Below, in pieces: positions 9,185-18,678 of a stretch of DNA of 39,523 nucleotides. Under the pieces are notes generated by a model. The model did not search any database. It was given only the letters and a program-made list of their open reading frames with translations, and had not been told where the DNA came from. The first letter of the stretch is position 1. Each line of letters begins with the position of its first letter. Position numbers and translations under genes: made by a program. Where the stretch lies: contig NZ_LUKG01000005.1 of NCBI RefSeq assembly GCF_001601815.1, positions 83,177 through 122,699 of the forward strand, read 5' to 3'. Source of the stretch: Flavihumibacter sp. CACIAM 22H1 (GTDB lineage: Bacteria; Bacteroidota; Bacteroidia; Chitinophagales; Chitinophagaceae).

Positions 9185-9838
9185 ATGGATAAACTGGCCC
9201 AACAGGTAAGAATTACGCCTATCAGTATGGGCAGGCGCGCTTTTGATATTGCCATATCGCTGCTTGCCTTGATTTTGCTGAGCCCGGTTATGTTGCTCAT
9301 TGCCATTGCCATACGGCTGGAAAGTCGGGGCCCTGTTTTTTATATCTCTAAAAGAGCAGGAAGAGGATATCGTATCTTTAATTTTTATAAGTTCCGTACC
9401 ATGCGCATGGATGCCGAATCTCAAAAAGATGCGGTAAAACACCGGAATGAATACAATGAAGACCATGGCTGCGTATTCTTTAAAATAACCAACGACCCCA
9501 GAGCTACCCGCTTTGGCCGGTTTTTACGGAATTCAAGCCTGGATGAGCTACCGCAGTTCTTTAATGTGTTGTTGGGAGATATGTCTATCGTTGGTAATCG
9601 CCCGCTGCCTTTATACGAAGCTGCGATGCTGACCACCGATGAATGGTCTCAACGTTTTATGGCACCGGCAGGAATTACCGGCCTATGGCAGATCCGGAAA
9701 AAAGACCGGCATTGTATGTCGGTGGAGGACAGGATCAAGCTCGATATCGCATACGCCAGAAAACAGAATTTTCTTTTTGATCTTTGGATTATTGCCCATA
9801 CCCCGCCCGCACTGATCCAGAAATCAAATATTTCATAA
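9185..9838 (+). CDS. Bacterial sugar transferase (undecaprenyl-phosphate sugar phosphotransferase catalytic domain)
   Basis: RRAFDIAISLLALILLSPVMLLIAIAIRLESRGPVFYISKRAGRGYRIFNFYKFRTMRMDA, LDELPQFFNVLLGDMSIVGNRPLP and PAGITGLWQI. Confidence 0.95.
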   Translation: MDKLAQQVRITPISMGRRAFDIAISLLALILLSPVMLLIAIAIRLESRGPVFYISKRAGRGYRIFNFYKFRTMRMDAESQKDAVKHRNEYNEDHGCVFFKITNDPRATRFGRFLRNSSLDELPQFFNVLLGDMSIVGNRPLPLYEAAMLTTDEWSQRFMAPAGITGLWQIRKKDRHCMSVEDRIKLDIAYARKQNFLFDLWIIAHTPPALIQKSNIS

Positions 9839-9862
9839 AATACTCGAAATAACTCAGTACCC

Positions 9863-9887
9863 AAAAGCCGGCAAATGCCGGCTTTTT
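9863..9887 (+). terminator. Rho-independent-type terminator after sugar transferase
   Basis: Perfect 10-bp inverted repeat AAAAGCCGGC-AAAT-GCCGGCTTTT followed by T, 25 nt after the stop codon. Confidence 0.85.
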
Positions 9888-9934
9888 AGGTTCTCTGTTA
9901 AATTCAGTTCTTTTTTTATATTTTTCCGTTTAAC

Positions 9935-11140
9935 GTGGTAACTTTTTTATACATAGCTGGTTTACTTCTGTTTATCTACCTGTTTTGCAGCATTACCTAT
10001 TTATTGGTAGTTGCAATAGCCGGACTTATGTATCGGGAGGAAGCGATTCCCCCGGCCACCAGTTTTGCCCGGATACTTATCCTGATCCCAAGCTTTAGAG
10101 ATGATCATATTATTTGCCATACCGTTGAAGAAGCGCTGAAACACAATTACCCCGCCGAAAAATTTGATGTACTGGTGGTGGCTGATTCCCTGCAAGCAGG
10201 AACTATTGAGGACCTGCGCGCACAAGGAGCCCGGGTGCTGGAAGTGAACACGCGCATGAAATCAAGGTCCATTCATGCCGCGTTGGATACCATAAAAAGC
10301 GGCGAGTATGAGTTGATAATGCTGCTGGATGCAGATAATATTATGAAAGCAGACTGCCTGCAGCTGGTGAACAATGCATACAGGGCCGGTCATCTTGCCA
10401 TTCAATGCCACCGTACCGCAAAAAATGAACAAACCAGCGTGGCCCTGCTGGATGCAATCAGCGAGGAAATCAATAATCATTTATTCCGCCTGGGACAACA
10501 ATCACTTGGTTTTTCTGCAGCTCCTTCCGGCTCGGGTATGGCAGTTGAGTTTCATCTATTGAAAGCTATCTTTAACTGGAAACCCATCCTCGAAAACCCG
10601 GGCGAAGACCGGGAAATTGATATGCAGCTGCTGAAAAGAGGTATACAGATGCACTATCTCCCCGAAGCCTGGGTGTTAGATGAAAAAGTTGCCAGCCACG
10701 ATGTCTTTGAAAAACAACGGCTTCGCTGGTTAGAAGCCCAATGGTACCACCTGGGTATGTTCTGGGAGCCCGATATGATCGGCATCCGGAAAGACCGGCA
10801 TTATTACAATAAGCTGGTGCAAAATTTATTGCTTCCACGCTCGCTGTACCTGGTGTTTTTTTCCGCCATTATTGTGCTCGTTATTATCCGCTATTCAACC
10901 GGTTGGGCGTTTTTTTTCCCGGTTCCGGGCTGGTGGTTGAGCCTGCTGTTGTTCTTCCTGCTTACACTGGCTATTGCAATGCCATCGCGGTATTATTCGT
11001 CCCCCACCATTAAAGCTTTACTCAGTCTTCCCGGGCTAATGATAGCCATGCTGCGTGCCCTGCTTAAGGTAAAAAAAGGCAGGAAAGAGTTCATCCCTAC
11101 ACCAAAATCTTACACGGGTTTGAAAGAATCTCAGAAATAA
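9935..11140 (+). CDS. Family 2 glycosyltransferase, membrane protein
   Basis: N-terminal TM segment, ILILIPSFRDDHIICHTVEEAL, MLLDADNIM, REIDMQLLKRG and QRLRWLEAQ, plus C-terminal TM segments. Apparent GTG start. Confidence 0.87.
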   Translation: MVTFLYIAGLLLFIYLFCSITYLLVVAIAGLMYREEAIPPATSFARILILIPSFRDDHIICHTVEEALKHNYPAEKFDVLVVADSLQAGTIEDLRAQGARVLEVNTRMKSRSIHAALDTIKSGEYELIMLLDADNIMKADCLQLVNNAYRAGHLAIQCHRTAKNEQTSVALLDAISEEINNHLFRLGQQSLGFSAAPSGSGMAVEFHLLKAIFNWKPILENPGEDREIDMQLLKRGIQMHYLPEAWVLDEKVASHDVFEKQRLRWLEAQWYHLGMFWEPDMIGIRKDRHYYNKLVQNLLLPRSLYLVFFSAIIVLVIIRYSTGWAFFFPVPGWWLSLLLFFLLTLAIAMPSRYYSSPTIKALLSLPGLMIAMLRALLKVKKGRKEFIPTPKSYTGLKESQK

Positions 11141-11151
11141 TCCAGGAGCCC

Positions 11152-11159
11152 TAATTTTG
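11152..11159 (+). promoter_or_regulatory. Bacteroidetes-type -7 element (TAATTTTG)
   Basis: Exact match to TAnnTTTG directly upstream of or overlapping the called recG start. No clear -33 element was verified. Confidence 0.45.
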
Positions 11160-13286
11160 CTCCAAATTTGTCACATTCAGTTTGATGCTCAAATATTATC
11201 CAGCCCAATTGAATTCCTGAAAGGAGTGGGACCCTTGCGGGGCGATTTACTTAAAAAAGAACTCCAGCTATTTACGTTTAAAGATCTGCTGGACCATTTT
11301 CCTATTCGCCACATTGATAAAACCATGGTTATGACGATTGGCTCTATCCAATCCAACCAGGACTATATCCAGGTGGCAGGAATTATCCAATCGGTACAAT
11401 TAATCGGCCAGAACCGGGCCAAACGACTGGTAGCAGAGTTAAAGGATGCAACCGGCTCTATGGACCTGGTATGGTTCCAGGGCATTTCCTGGATTCAAAA
11501 AAACATACAGGTGGGACAGGCTTTGCTGGTTTATGGCAAAGCTGGTTACTTCAATGGCAGCTTGCAGATTACCCATCCCGAAATGGAAACCTATACCCCT
11601 GCCAAAGCCGGGGGCAAGGCATTTCTGGAGCCTATCTACCCCAGCACCGAAAAACTGAAGGCAAAAGCACTGGGCGGGCGGCAATTAGGCAAACTAAGTT
11701 ATACCTTGCTGGAAGCACTTCAGGAGCGTGATCTGCCTGAAAATCTGCCCCCTGCTATTTTACAGGCATACCGGTTTCCCTCCCGTTTTGAAGCCTACCG
11801 GCAAATCCATTTCCCCCAGTCTGAAGCAGCCTATCAAAAAGCCCTTGCCCGCCTCAAATTTGAAGAATTGTTTATCGCACAGCTCCGGCTGGCACTTATT
11901 AAGCTGGAACGTCACCGGTATTCCAGAGGCGTTGTTTTTAAACAGGTGGGAGAGCAGTTCAATACCTTTTATCATACCTACCTTCCCTTTGAACTTACAG
12001 GGGCGCAAAAACGGGTGTTAAAAGAAATTCGCCAGGATATGGGGCAGGGGCGCCAAATGAACCGGCTCCTGCAGGGAGATGTAGGTAGTGGTAAAACTAT
12101 GGTGGCGTTGCTGTCTATGTTGCTGGCAGTTGATAATGGCTTCCAGGCAAGCCTAATGGCACCAACCGAAATACTGGCGGCACAGCATTATGAAGGCATT
12201 GCTCAGCTCCTGAAAGATATGCCGGTAAAAACGGCCCTGCTCACCGGCTCTACCAAAGCAGCCGCAAGAAGAAAAATACTGAAGGAACTTGCTGATGGTG
12301 AGCTGGACCTGCTGATCGGTACCCATGCGGTACTGGAAGATCCTGTTCAATTTAAACAACTCGGTTTAGCGATCATTGATGAACAACATCGTTTCGGGGT
12401 TGCGCAGCGGGCCAGACTATGGAAAAAAGCAACCATTCCGCCGCACGTATTGGTTATGACCGCAACGCCTATTCCGCGTACCCTGGCTATGACGGCTTAT
12501 GGCGATCTGGATTATAGTATTATCGATGAACTGCCGCCCGGAAGGCAACCTATCACCACCGTTCACCGTTACGATTATGCGAGAGCCAGCGTAATGGATT
12601 TTATTAAAGAAGAGATCCAGAAAGGCCGGCAGGCCTACTGCATATTTCCCCTGATTGAAGAATCTGAAAAGCTCGACCTCGAAAACCTGATGCGGGGCTA
12701 TGAAAATATAAAAGCTTTTTTTCCGGAGCCCAGGTATTGGATCAGTATGGTACATGGAAAAATGCCGCCTGCCCAGAAAGAAGCCAACATGCAACGCTTT
12801 ATTAAAAAGGAGACTCAGATTATGGTGGCTACCACAGTGATAGAAGTTGGTGTAAATGTGCCCAATGCCAGTGTGATGATTATTGAAAGTGCGGAAAAAT
12901 TCGGCTTATCACAATTACATCAGCTCCGAGGAAGGGTAGGGAGGGGCAGTGAAAAGAGTTTTTGCATATTATTAACAGGTGCCCAATTAACCAATGAAGC
13001 ACGTGAACGGTTGAAAATAATGTGTGCAACCAATGACGGGTTTCTGATAGCTGAAAAAGATCTTGAATTGCGAGGGCCCGGTGATATTGAGGGTACCCGG
13101 CAAAGTGGTTTGTTGAACTTTAAACTGGCCGATCTGGTAAGGGATAAACAATGGCTTGATGCGGCTAAGCAGGAGTCGGCCAAACTGCTGGAAACGGATC
13201 CCGACCTGGCATTGCAGGAAAACAATGCGTTAAAAATTTACCTTCAGGCGCAAAAAGGAAAACTGGCATGGAGTAAAATATCGTAA
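11157..13286 (+). CDS. recG: ATP-dependent DNA helicase RecG
   Basis: SSPIEFLKGVGPLRGDLLKKEL, Walker A LLQGDVGSGKTMVA, DEQH, TATPIPRTLAMT, LRGRVGRG and RGPGDIEGTRQSG. The start codon is uncertain (see findings). Confidence 0.97.
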   Translation: MLQICHIQFDAQILSSPIEFLKGVGPLRGDLLKKELQLFTFKDLLDHFPIRHIDKTMVMTIGSIQSNQDYIQVAGIIQSVQLIGQNRAKRLVAELKDATGSMDLVWFQGISWIQKNIQVGQALLVYGKAGYFNGSLQITHPEMETYTPAKAGGKAFLEPIYPSTEKLKAKALGGRQLGKLSYTLLEALQERDLPENLPPAILQAYRFPSRFEAYRQIHFPQSEAAYQKALARLKFEELFIAQLRLALIKLERHRYSRGVVFKQVGEQFNTFYHTYLPFELTGAQKRVLKEIRQDMGQGRQMNRLLQGDVGSGKTMVALLSMLLAVDNGFQASLMAPTEILAAQHYEGIAQLLKDMPVKTALLTGSTKAAARRKILKELADGELDLLIGTHAVLEDPVQFKQLGLAIIDEQHRFGVAQRARLWKKATIPPHVLVMTATPIPRTLAMTAYGDLDYSIIDELPPGRQPITTVHRYDYARASVMDFIKEEIQKGRQAYCIFPLIEESEKLDLENLMRGYENIKAFFPEPRYWISMVHGKMPPAQKEANMQRFIKKETQIMVATTVIEVGVNVPNASVMIIESAEKFGLSQLHQLRGRVGRGSEKSFCILLTGAQLTNEARERLKIMCATNDGFLIAEKDLELRGPGDIEGTRQSGLLNFKLADLVRDKQWLDAAKQESAKLLETDPDLALQENNALKIYLQAQKGKLAWSKIS

Positions 13287-13333
13287 ATCTACTGTAACCG
13301 AATGAAGATAATTTGACGTAAATTCATTAGACC

Positions 13334-16300
13334 TTGATACGCACCATCCAAATAATCATCTTGACCCTATTTTCTTTTGCAGGCCTTGCCCAAAAGAATA
13401 CCAATGGCCTTGAATTCATCGAAAACAAAGGACAGTGGGATAACTCTGTTACCTTTAAAGGAGAGCTGGGAAACGGCGCTTTTTTTCTGCAGAAAAACGG
13501 GTTTACCATAGTTCAGCACCACCCCGATGACCTTCGGAAACTTTCTGCACATGCCCATGGCGATTTTGATAACCAGGCATCGGGTGGAAATAATGGAGGC
13601 AAAAATAAAGCTGCCAGGGCCGCCAAAGCCGGTACCGAAGCACCCGTAGAAGGAGATGCCGATGCCGTGCTCTTCCGTTCACATGCTTATAAAATGGAAC
13701 TGGTGGGCATGAATACCGCTGCCCGCATAGAACCCGGAAAAACCATACCAGGCGTAATTTCTTATTTTATTGGGAATGATGCTTCAAAGTATGCTTCCGA
13801 TTGTCGTGTGTTCGGTACTGTTACTTACAGGAATGTATATCCGAATATTGATTTGCGTTACTATACCGATGAAGGTTTGTTGAAGTATGAGTTTATTGTA
13901 AACCCCGGGGGTAATCCATCTCAAATTGTAATGCGGTACGATGGGGTTACAAAACTTTCACTCAGCAAAGGTGAGTTGGTTATAAAAACCTCGGTTGGTG
14001 AGGTTCGGGAAATGCCTCCTTACACATTTCAAACAACTGCCAAGGGAAGAACTGAAATTCCTTCGCGCTATACGCTAAAGGGGAATGAAGTACGCTTTGC
14101 TATGGATGCATATGACAGGTCGGCTCCGTTAATCATTGATCCCACTCTTATTTTCTCCACGTTTACCGGCAGTAAGGCCGATAACTGGGGATACACTGCT
14201 ACCTATGGACCGGATGGCAGCTTATACAGCGGGGGAATCGTGTTTGACGATGGTTTTCCTGTATCGCCGGGTGCCTTCCAGCAACAGTTTAATGCTTCAG
14301 GGGGGCAGAGCCCCTTTAATATGGGCATCATGAAGTTTGACCCCACCGGATCACAACGCCTTTATGCTACCTACCTTGGCGGATCATCCACCGATCAGCC
14401 ACATAGTCTTATTGTTGACCCGCAAGGTGATCTGGTAATTGCAGGGAGAACCAATTCTTCCGATTTCCCTTCTCTGCAATCCTACGGTTCGCAGGGTGGT
14501 TACGATATTGTATTGGTTAAACTGAATCCTACCGGTACTGCAAGAGTAGGCGCTATCCGTATCGGAGGCGATGGCAGTGACGGATTAAATACCGGCGATA
14601 GCCATACCGGCGCTCCAAGAGGATTGCTTAACTTTTATGGAGACGATGCAAGAAGTGAAGTAAATATTGACCGTGCAGGAAATATCTACCTGGCATCCTG
14701 TACCATGTCTAAAAACTTTTTTACCACTGCCAATGCTCCTTATAAATCATTGGGTGGAACCCAGGACGCCGTGCTGATAAAAACCAACCCGTCCATGTCT
14801 ACCATTCTCCTGTCTACCTACCTTGGCGGGTCAGATATGGATGCTGCATTTGTTTTAGGTATCAGCCCGGTTACCAATGATATCTGGGTTTGCGGTTCAA
14901 CCATGAGCGCAGACTTCCCGGGCGATAAATCAGGTACGATCGGGCCTGCTTTTAATGGCGCCCGCACAGACGGGTTTATAGCCATTTTTTCGAATGATGG
15001 AAGTGTGCACCGTAAATCAACCTATATCGGGACCAGTTCTACCGATGCTGTCCTTGGCTTTGATTTTGACCGGGATGGCGATCCTTATATCATGGGCGTT
15101 ACCTATGGCAACTGGCAGATTGTAAATGCAGCCTATGGTACGGCGGGGGCAAAGCAATTTATAGGTAAGCTTCGTCCTGATTTGTCTGCCTGGTATTACA
15201 CTACTACCTACGGCACCAATAGTCCGCTGCCCAATATTTCGCCTGTGGCATTTCTGGTAGACCGTTGCGAAAATGTATATGTTTCCGGTTGGGGAGGAAC
15301 CAATCTTGCCCAGTACCCCATGCAGGGCACCAATGGGATGCCTGTAACCCAGGATGCCATAAAACGAAATACGGATAACAACGACTTTTACTTCATAGTC
15401 ATAAAGCGCGATGCTGCTGAATTACTCTATGCTACCTTTTTTGGGCAGGTCGGAAATTTTTCTGAGCATGTGGATGGAGGAACCAGCCGCTTTGACCAGA
15501 ATGGGGTGATTTATCAGGCTATGTGTGCCAATTGTTATGGATCATCTATGCCGGGTGGTGGAAGACCCCGCTTTCCCGTAACCCCGGGAGCCTGGTGTTG
15601 CTCGAATGGATTTTCCGGTGCAAACGGAACCGGAAGTGGTGCTGAGTGCAACCTGGCGGCCCTGAAAATAGCGTTTAATTTCGCGGGTGTAGGTGCTGGT
15701 GTTACCGCTGCTATTGGCGGGGTATTTGATACTTCCGGCTGTGTACCTTTAACGGTTACCCTTAGAGATACGGTGCGTAACGCCCAACAGTACGAATGGA
15801 ATTTTGGAGATGGTTCACCGGATGTAAAAACCACAAGTTTTGAAATCCAGCACACTTATACCAGCGTCGGCGACTTTAGGGTTCGTCTCATAGCAATTGA
15901 CTCTACCAGCTGTAATATTCGTGACACTGCATATATCAATATGCGGGTGCGGGCAGATGAAGCAAGGCTTAATTTCGACGCTGTTAAATTAGACCCCTGT
16001 GAATCGCTTTCATACCGCTTTGACAATTTATCCATCCCCCCGGCATCCAAACCCTTTTCCGATACCAGTTTTCTTTGGGATTTTGGAGATGGTACCCGCG
16101 TGGTAGCTGGCCCCGAGTCGGTTACGCATAGCTACCAGGCCGCTGGCTCCTACAAGATCCGGCTTATAATTAAAGACACTATTTATTGCAATAGTGGTGA
16201 TTCCATTATGAAAGAGTTTAACCTGGCACCCCTGGTGGTAGCAAGGTTTGAGCTGCCCAATGGTTGTGCCCCTTATACCGCCCAGATTCAGAATACCAGC

Positions 16301-16999
16301 ATCGCAGGCCGCACCTATCTCTGGGATTTTGGGGATGGTACAACCTCAACTGATCAGACACCACAGAAGGTTTTCCAGAATCCGGGAACCTACCGCGTAA
16401 CCCTTACCGTTACAGATCCGAATACCTGTAATATTGTGGACCAAACATCCAGGGATGTGCTGGTACAGGGGGCGCCTACCGCCGCCTTTACCTATAGCCC
16501 GGTTACAGCATTGGAAAATACCCCCACCACTTTCCGTAATACCTCTTCTGCAGATGCCATTGCTTTCTCCTGGAGTTTTGGCGATGGAGAAACCCTGAAT
16601 ACCGCTAACAGGTTACCGATCGAACACCAGTATAACCGAACGGGCCAATACGATGCCTGCCTGATTGCTGTAAATAGCTCAGGTTGCGTGGATACGGTTT
16701 GTACACCGGTAGATGCTATAGTATCTCCACGGGTGGACATGCCGAATGCCTTTACACCATTGGGAAGCTCTCCCAATAATGTGGTGAATGTGCGTGGCTT
16801 CGCCATCGGCAGAATGCGTCTCATGATCTTCAACCGGCTTGGACAAAAAGTGTTTGAGTCGAATAGTATGAAAATAGGATGGGATGGCAGGTTCAACGGT
16901 ATTGTACAACCGATGGATGTGTATGCCTATGTACTCGATGTTGAATTCACGGATGGAACCAAGACAACCAAAAAAGGTGATATTACCCTGATCCGATAA
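13334..16999 (+). CDS. Secreted SBBP/PKD-repeat protein with gliding motility-associated C-terminal (CHU_C-type) domain; T9SS cargo
   Basis: Signal peptide MIRTIQIIILTLFSFAGLAQ, then NGLEFIENKGQWDNSV (DUF7948-like). SBBP-like ATYLGGSSTDQPHS / STYLGGSDMDAAF, four PKD motifs (WNFGDGSP, WDFGDGTR, WDFGDGTT, WSFGDGET) and C-terminal MPNAFTPLGSSPNNVV...MRLMIFNRLGQKVFES...GWDGRFNG...KKGDITLIR. TTG start. Confidence 0.92.
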   Translation: MIRTIQIIILTLFSFAGLAQKNTNGLEFIENKGQWDNSVTFKGELGNGAFFLQKNGFTIVQHHPDDLRKLSAHAHGDFDNQASGGNNGGKNKAARAAKAGTEAPVEGDADAVLFRSHAYKMELVGMNTAARIEPGKTIPGVISYFIGNDASKYASDCRVFGTVTYRNVYPNIDLRYYTDEGLLKYEFIVNPGGNPSQIVMRYDGVTKLSLSKGELVIKTSVGEVREMPPYTFQTTAKGRTEIPSRYTLKGNEVRFAMDAYDRSAPLIIDPTLIFSTFTGSKADNWGYTATYGPDGSLYSGGIVFDDGFPVSPGAFQQQFNASGGQSPFNMGIMKFDPTGSQRLYATYLGGSSTDQPHSLIVDPQGDLVIAGRTNSSDFPSLQSYGSQGGYDIVLVKLNPTGTARVGAIRIGGDGSDGLNTGDSHTGAPRGLLNFYGDDARSEVNIDRAGNIYLASCTMSKNFFTTANAPYKSLGGTQDAVLIKTNPSMSTILLSTYLGGSDMDAAFVLGISPVTNDIWVCGSTMSADFPGDKSGTIGPAFNGARTDGFIAIFSNDGSVHRKSTYIGTSSTDAVLGFDFDRDGDPYIMGVTYGNWQIVNAAYGTAGAKQFIGKLRPDLSAWYYTTTYGTNSPLPNISPVAFLVDRCENVYVSGWGGTNLAQYPMQGTNGMPVTQDAIKRNTDNNDFYFIVIKRDAAELLYATFFGQVGNFSEHVDGGTSRFDQNGVIYQAMCANCYGSSMPGGGRPRFPVTPGAWCCSNGFSGANGTGSGAECNLAALKIAFNFAGVGAGVTAAIGGVFDTSGCVPLTVTLRDTVRNAQQYEWNFGDGSPDVKTTSFEIQHTYTSVGDFRVRLIAIDSTSCNIRDTAYINMRVRADEARLNFDAVKLDPCESLSYRFDNLSIPPASKPFSDTSFLWDFGDGTRVVAGPESVTHSYQAAGSYKIRLIIKDTIYCNSGDSIMKEFNLAPLVVARFELPNGCAPYTAQIQNTSIAGRTYLWDFGDGTTSTDQTPQKVFQNPGTYRVTLTVTDPNTCNIVDQTSRDVLVQGAPTAAFTYSPVTALENTPTTFRNTSSADAIAFSWSFGDGETLNTANRLPIEHQYNRTGQYDACLIAVNSSGCVDTVCTPVDAIVSPRVDMPNAFTPLGSSPNNVVNVRGFAIGRMRLMIFNRLGQKVFESNSMKIGWDGRFNGIVQPMDVYAYVLDVEFTDGTKTTKKGDITLIR

Positions 17000-17016
17000 C
17001 ACAAAAAGAGTAGAAG

Positions 17017-18060
17017 ATGAAACGTGGTTTGCTAATGTGGCGCTTTGGATTAAGCTGTTTGCTTGCTATTGGTTCATTGAATGAACTAAGCGCGCAGGAT
17101 TTACGGTTTTCGCAATGGTTTAATTCTCCGCTTACCACCAACCCTGCAAATACCGGATTTATTCCGGATGCAGATTTCCGGATCGGAGCCAACTATAGAA
17201 GCCAATGGATTAGTGTGATGGAAGTCCCCTACAAAACCATCAGTGTTTTTGGCGATGCCCAGTTATTTCGCGACCGGATTGAAAACGGCTGGCTCGGAGT
17301 GGGTGGTGTAATCCTCCGGGATGTTGCCGGCAGTGGAAATCTTACTTCTACCAAAGCCTACGGTTCGGTAGCTTACCACCAAATGCTCGGTTTTTCCAGT
17401 TTATTATCCGCCGGTTTTAACCTGGGATGGGCCAATAAACGCATTGATCCCACCCGCCTCAAATTTCCGGACCAGTTTAATTCGGCTACCGGCTTTTTTG
17501 ATGCAGGAGTACCTACCAGCGTGGTATTTAATTCTACCAGCATCAGTTATGTAGATATGCAGGTAGGTATGAACTATGCCTATTTCCCTACAGAGGATAT
17601 GTACCTGAATGGTGGTTTTTCTGTACACCATATCAATCGCCCGCGCGAAACCTTTTTTACGGAAACCGGTTTTGATAACCGGCTTAGCCCTCGGTATATC
17701 GGGTTTGTAAATGCAAGCCTTAAGTTAAACCAGCAGGTTATCATAAATCCAATGGCCTATTATACCACCCAGGCGAGTGCCTCGGAACTGGTAGGTGGTT
17801 TAAGTGCCAACTACAACCTTAGCGGCGACGGAGAAACGCAGGTAATAGGGGGTATGTATTACCGGGTAGGGGAATCCCTGATTCCGCTTATAGGATTCCA
17901 ATGGAAGAACTTTCGAATGAGCTTCACATATGATGTTACTACATCCCCTCTTGCGCAGTACAACAATGCCCGGGGAGCTATTGAGTTTTCATTGTTGAAA
18001 CATGGGTTTTATTCCGAAGGAACCGGAAATCTAAGACAATCGCTCTGTCCAAGTTTTTAG
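17017..18060 (+). CDS. PorP/SprF family type IX secretion outer-membrane protein
   Basis: Signal peptide, then QDLRFSQWFNSPLTTNPANTGFI and YRSQWISV, typical of the PorP/SprF family. Immediately downstream of a gliding-CTD cargo. Confidence 0.93.
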   Translation: MKRGLLMWRFGLSCLLAIGSLNELSAQDLRFSQWFNSPLTTNPANTGFIPDADFRIGANYRSQWISVMEVPYKTISVFGDAQLFRDRIENGWLGVGGVILRDVAGSGNLTSTKAYGSVAYHQMLGFSSLLSAGFNLGWANKRIDPTRLKFPDQFNSATGFFDAGVPTSVVFNSTSISYVDMQVGMNYAYFPTEDMYLNGGFSVHHINRPRETFFTETGFDNRLSPRYIGFVNASLKLNQQVIINPMAYYTTQASASELVGGLSANYNLSGDGETQVIGGMYYRVGESLIPLIGFQWKNFRMSFTYDVTTSPLAQYNNARGAIEFSLLKHGFYSEGTGNLRQSLCPSF

Positions 18061-18062
18061 AG

Positions 18063-18070
18063 TAAATTTG
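18063..18070 (+). promoter_or_regulatory. Bacteroidetes-type -7 element (TAAATTTG), 4 nt from ATG
   Basis: TAAATTTG-tacc-ATG; exact TAnnTTTG match. Confidence 0.5.
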
Positions 18071-18074
18071 TACC

Positions 18075-18677
18075 ATGAGGAAAAGAATGCTGTTGGCAGT
18101 ATGTTGCCTTTTTGTTTTTATGGGTACCGGATGGGCGCAGGATGACGCCACTAAAGAAGAAGCACCCAAAGGCTTTGATAGAAGCAGGTTATTTGTCGGG
18201 GGAAATTTTGGACTGACTTTCGGAAATTTCACTTTTATCAATGTTTCCCCGCAGTTGGGCTATCGGTTTAATGATATGTTTGCGGCTGGTATTGGAATAA
18301 ACGGGCAGTTTTCCCAGTTAAAATATAAATCCGGCGGTACTACTCTATATAAAGAAAGATATGGTGTTGCAGGTATGAATGTGTTTGGACGTTTTTACCC
18401 TATTCAGCAAGGATTTATACAGTTACAACCAGAAATGAATTATATCTGGGGAAGCCGGGCCGATTATACTCCCCAGGAAACAAAATCCTCTATCAATGGT
18501 AAAATTTTGCCCTCCCTGCTTGCGGGGGTGGGTGCCTACCTGCCGGCGGGTAGAGCAGGTGGACTGGTAATTATGGCGCAATATGACCTGCTGCATAAAT
18601 CCTCTAACTATCCTAACCCGGCTACTCCCTATGGAAGTAATATCTTTTTGACCGTAGGATTTAATGCGGGTTTATAG
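18075..18677 (+). CDS. Outer-membrane beta-barrel family protein
   Basis: Signal peptide (MRKRMLLAVCCLFVFMGTGWAQ), then SRLFVGGNFGLTFGNFTFINVSPQLGYRFNDMFAAGIGINGQF and a terminal NIFLTVGFNAGL strand. Confidence 0.8.
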   Translation: MRKRMLLAVCCLFVFMGTGWAQDDATKEEAPKGFDRSRLFVGGNFGLTFGNFTFINVSPQLGYRFNDMFAAGIGINGQFSQLKYKSGGTTLYKERYGVAGMNVFGRFYPIQQGFIQLQPEMNYIWGSRADYTPQETKSSINGKILPSLLAGVGAYLPAGRAGGLVIMAQYDLLHKSSNYPNPATPYGSNIFLTVGFNAGL

Positions 18678-18678
18678 C

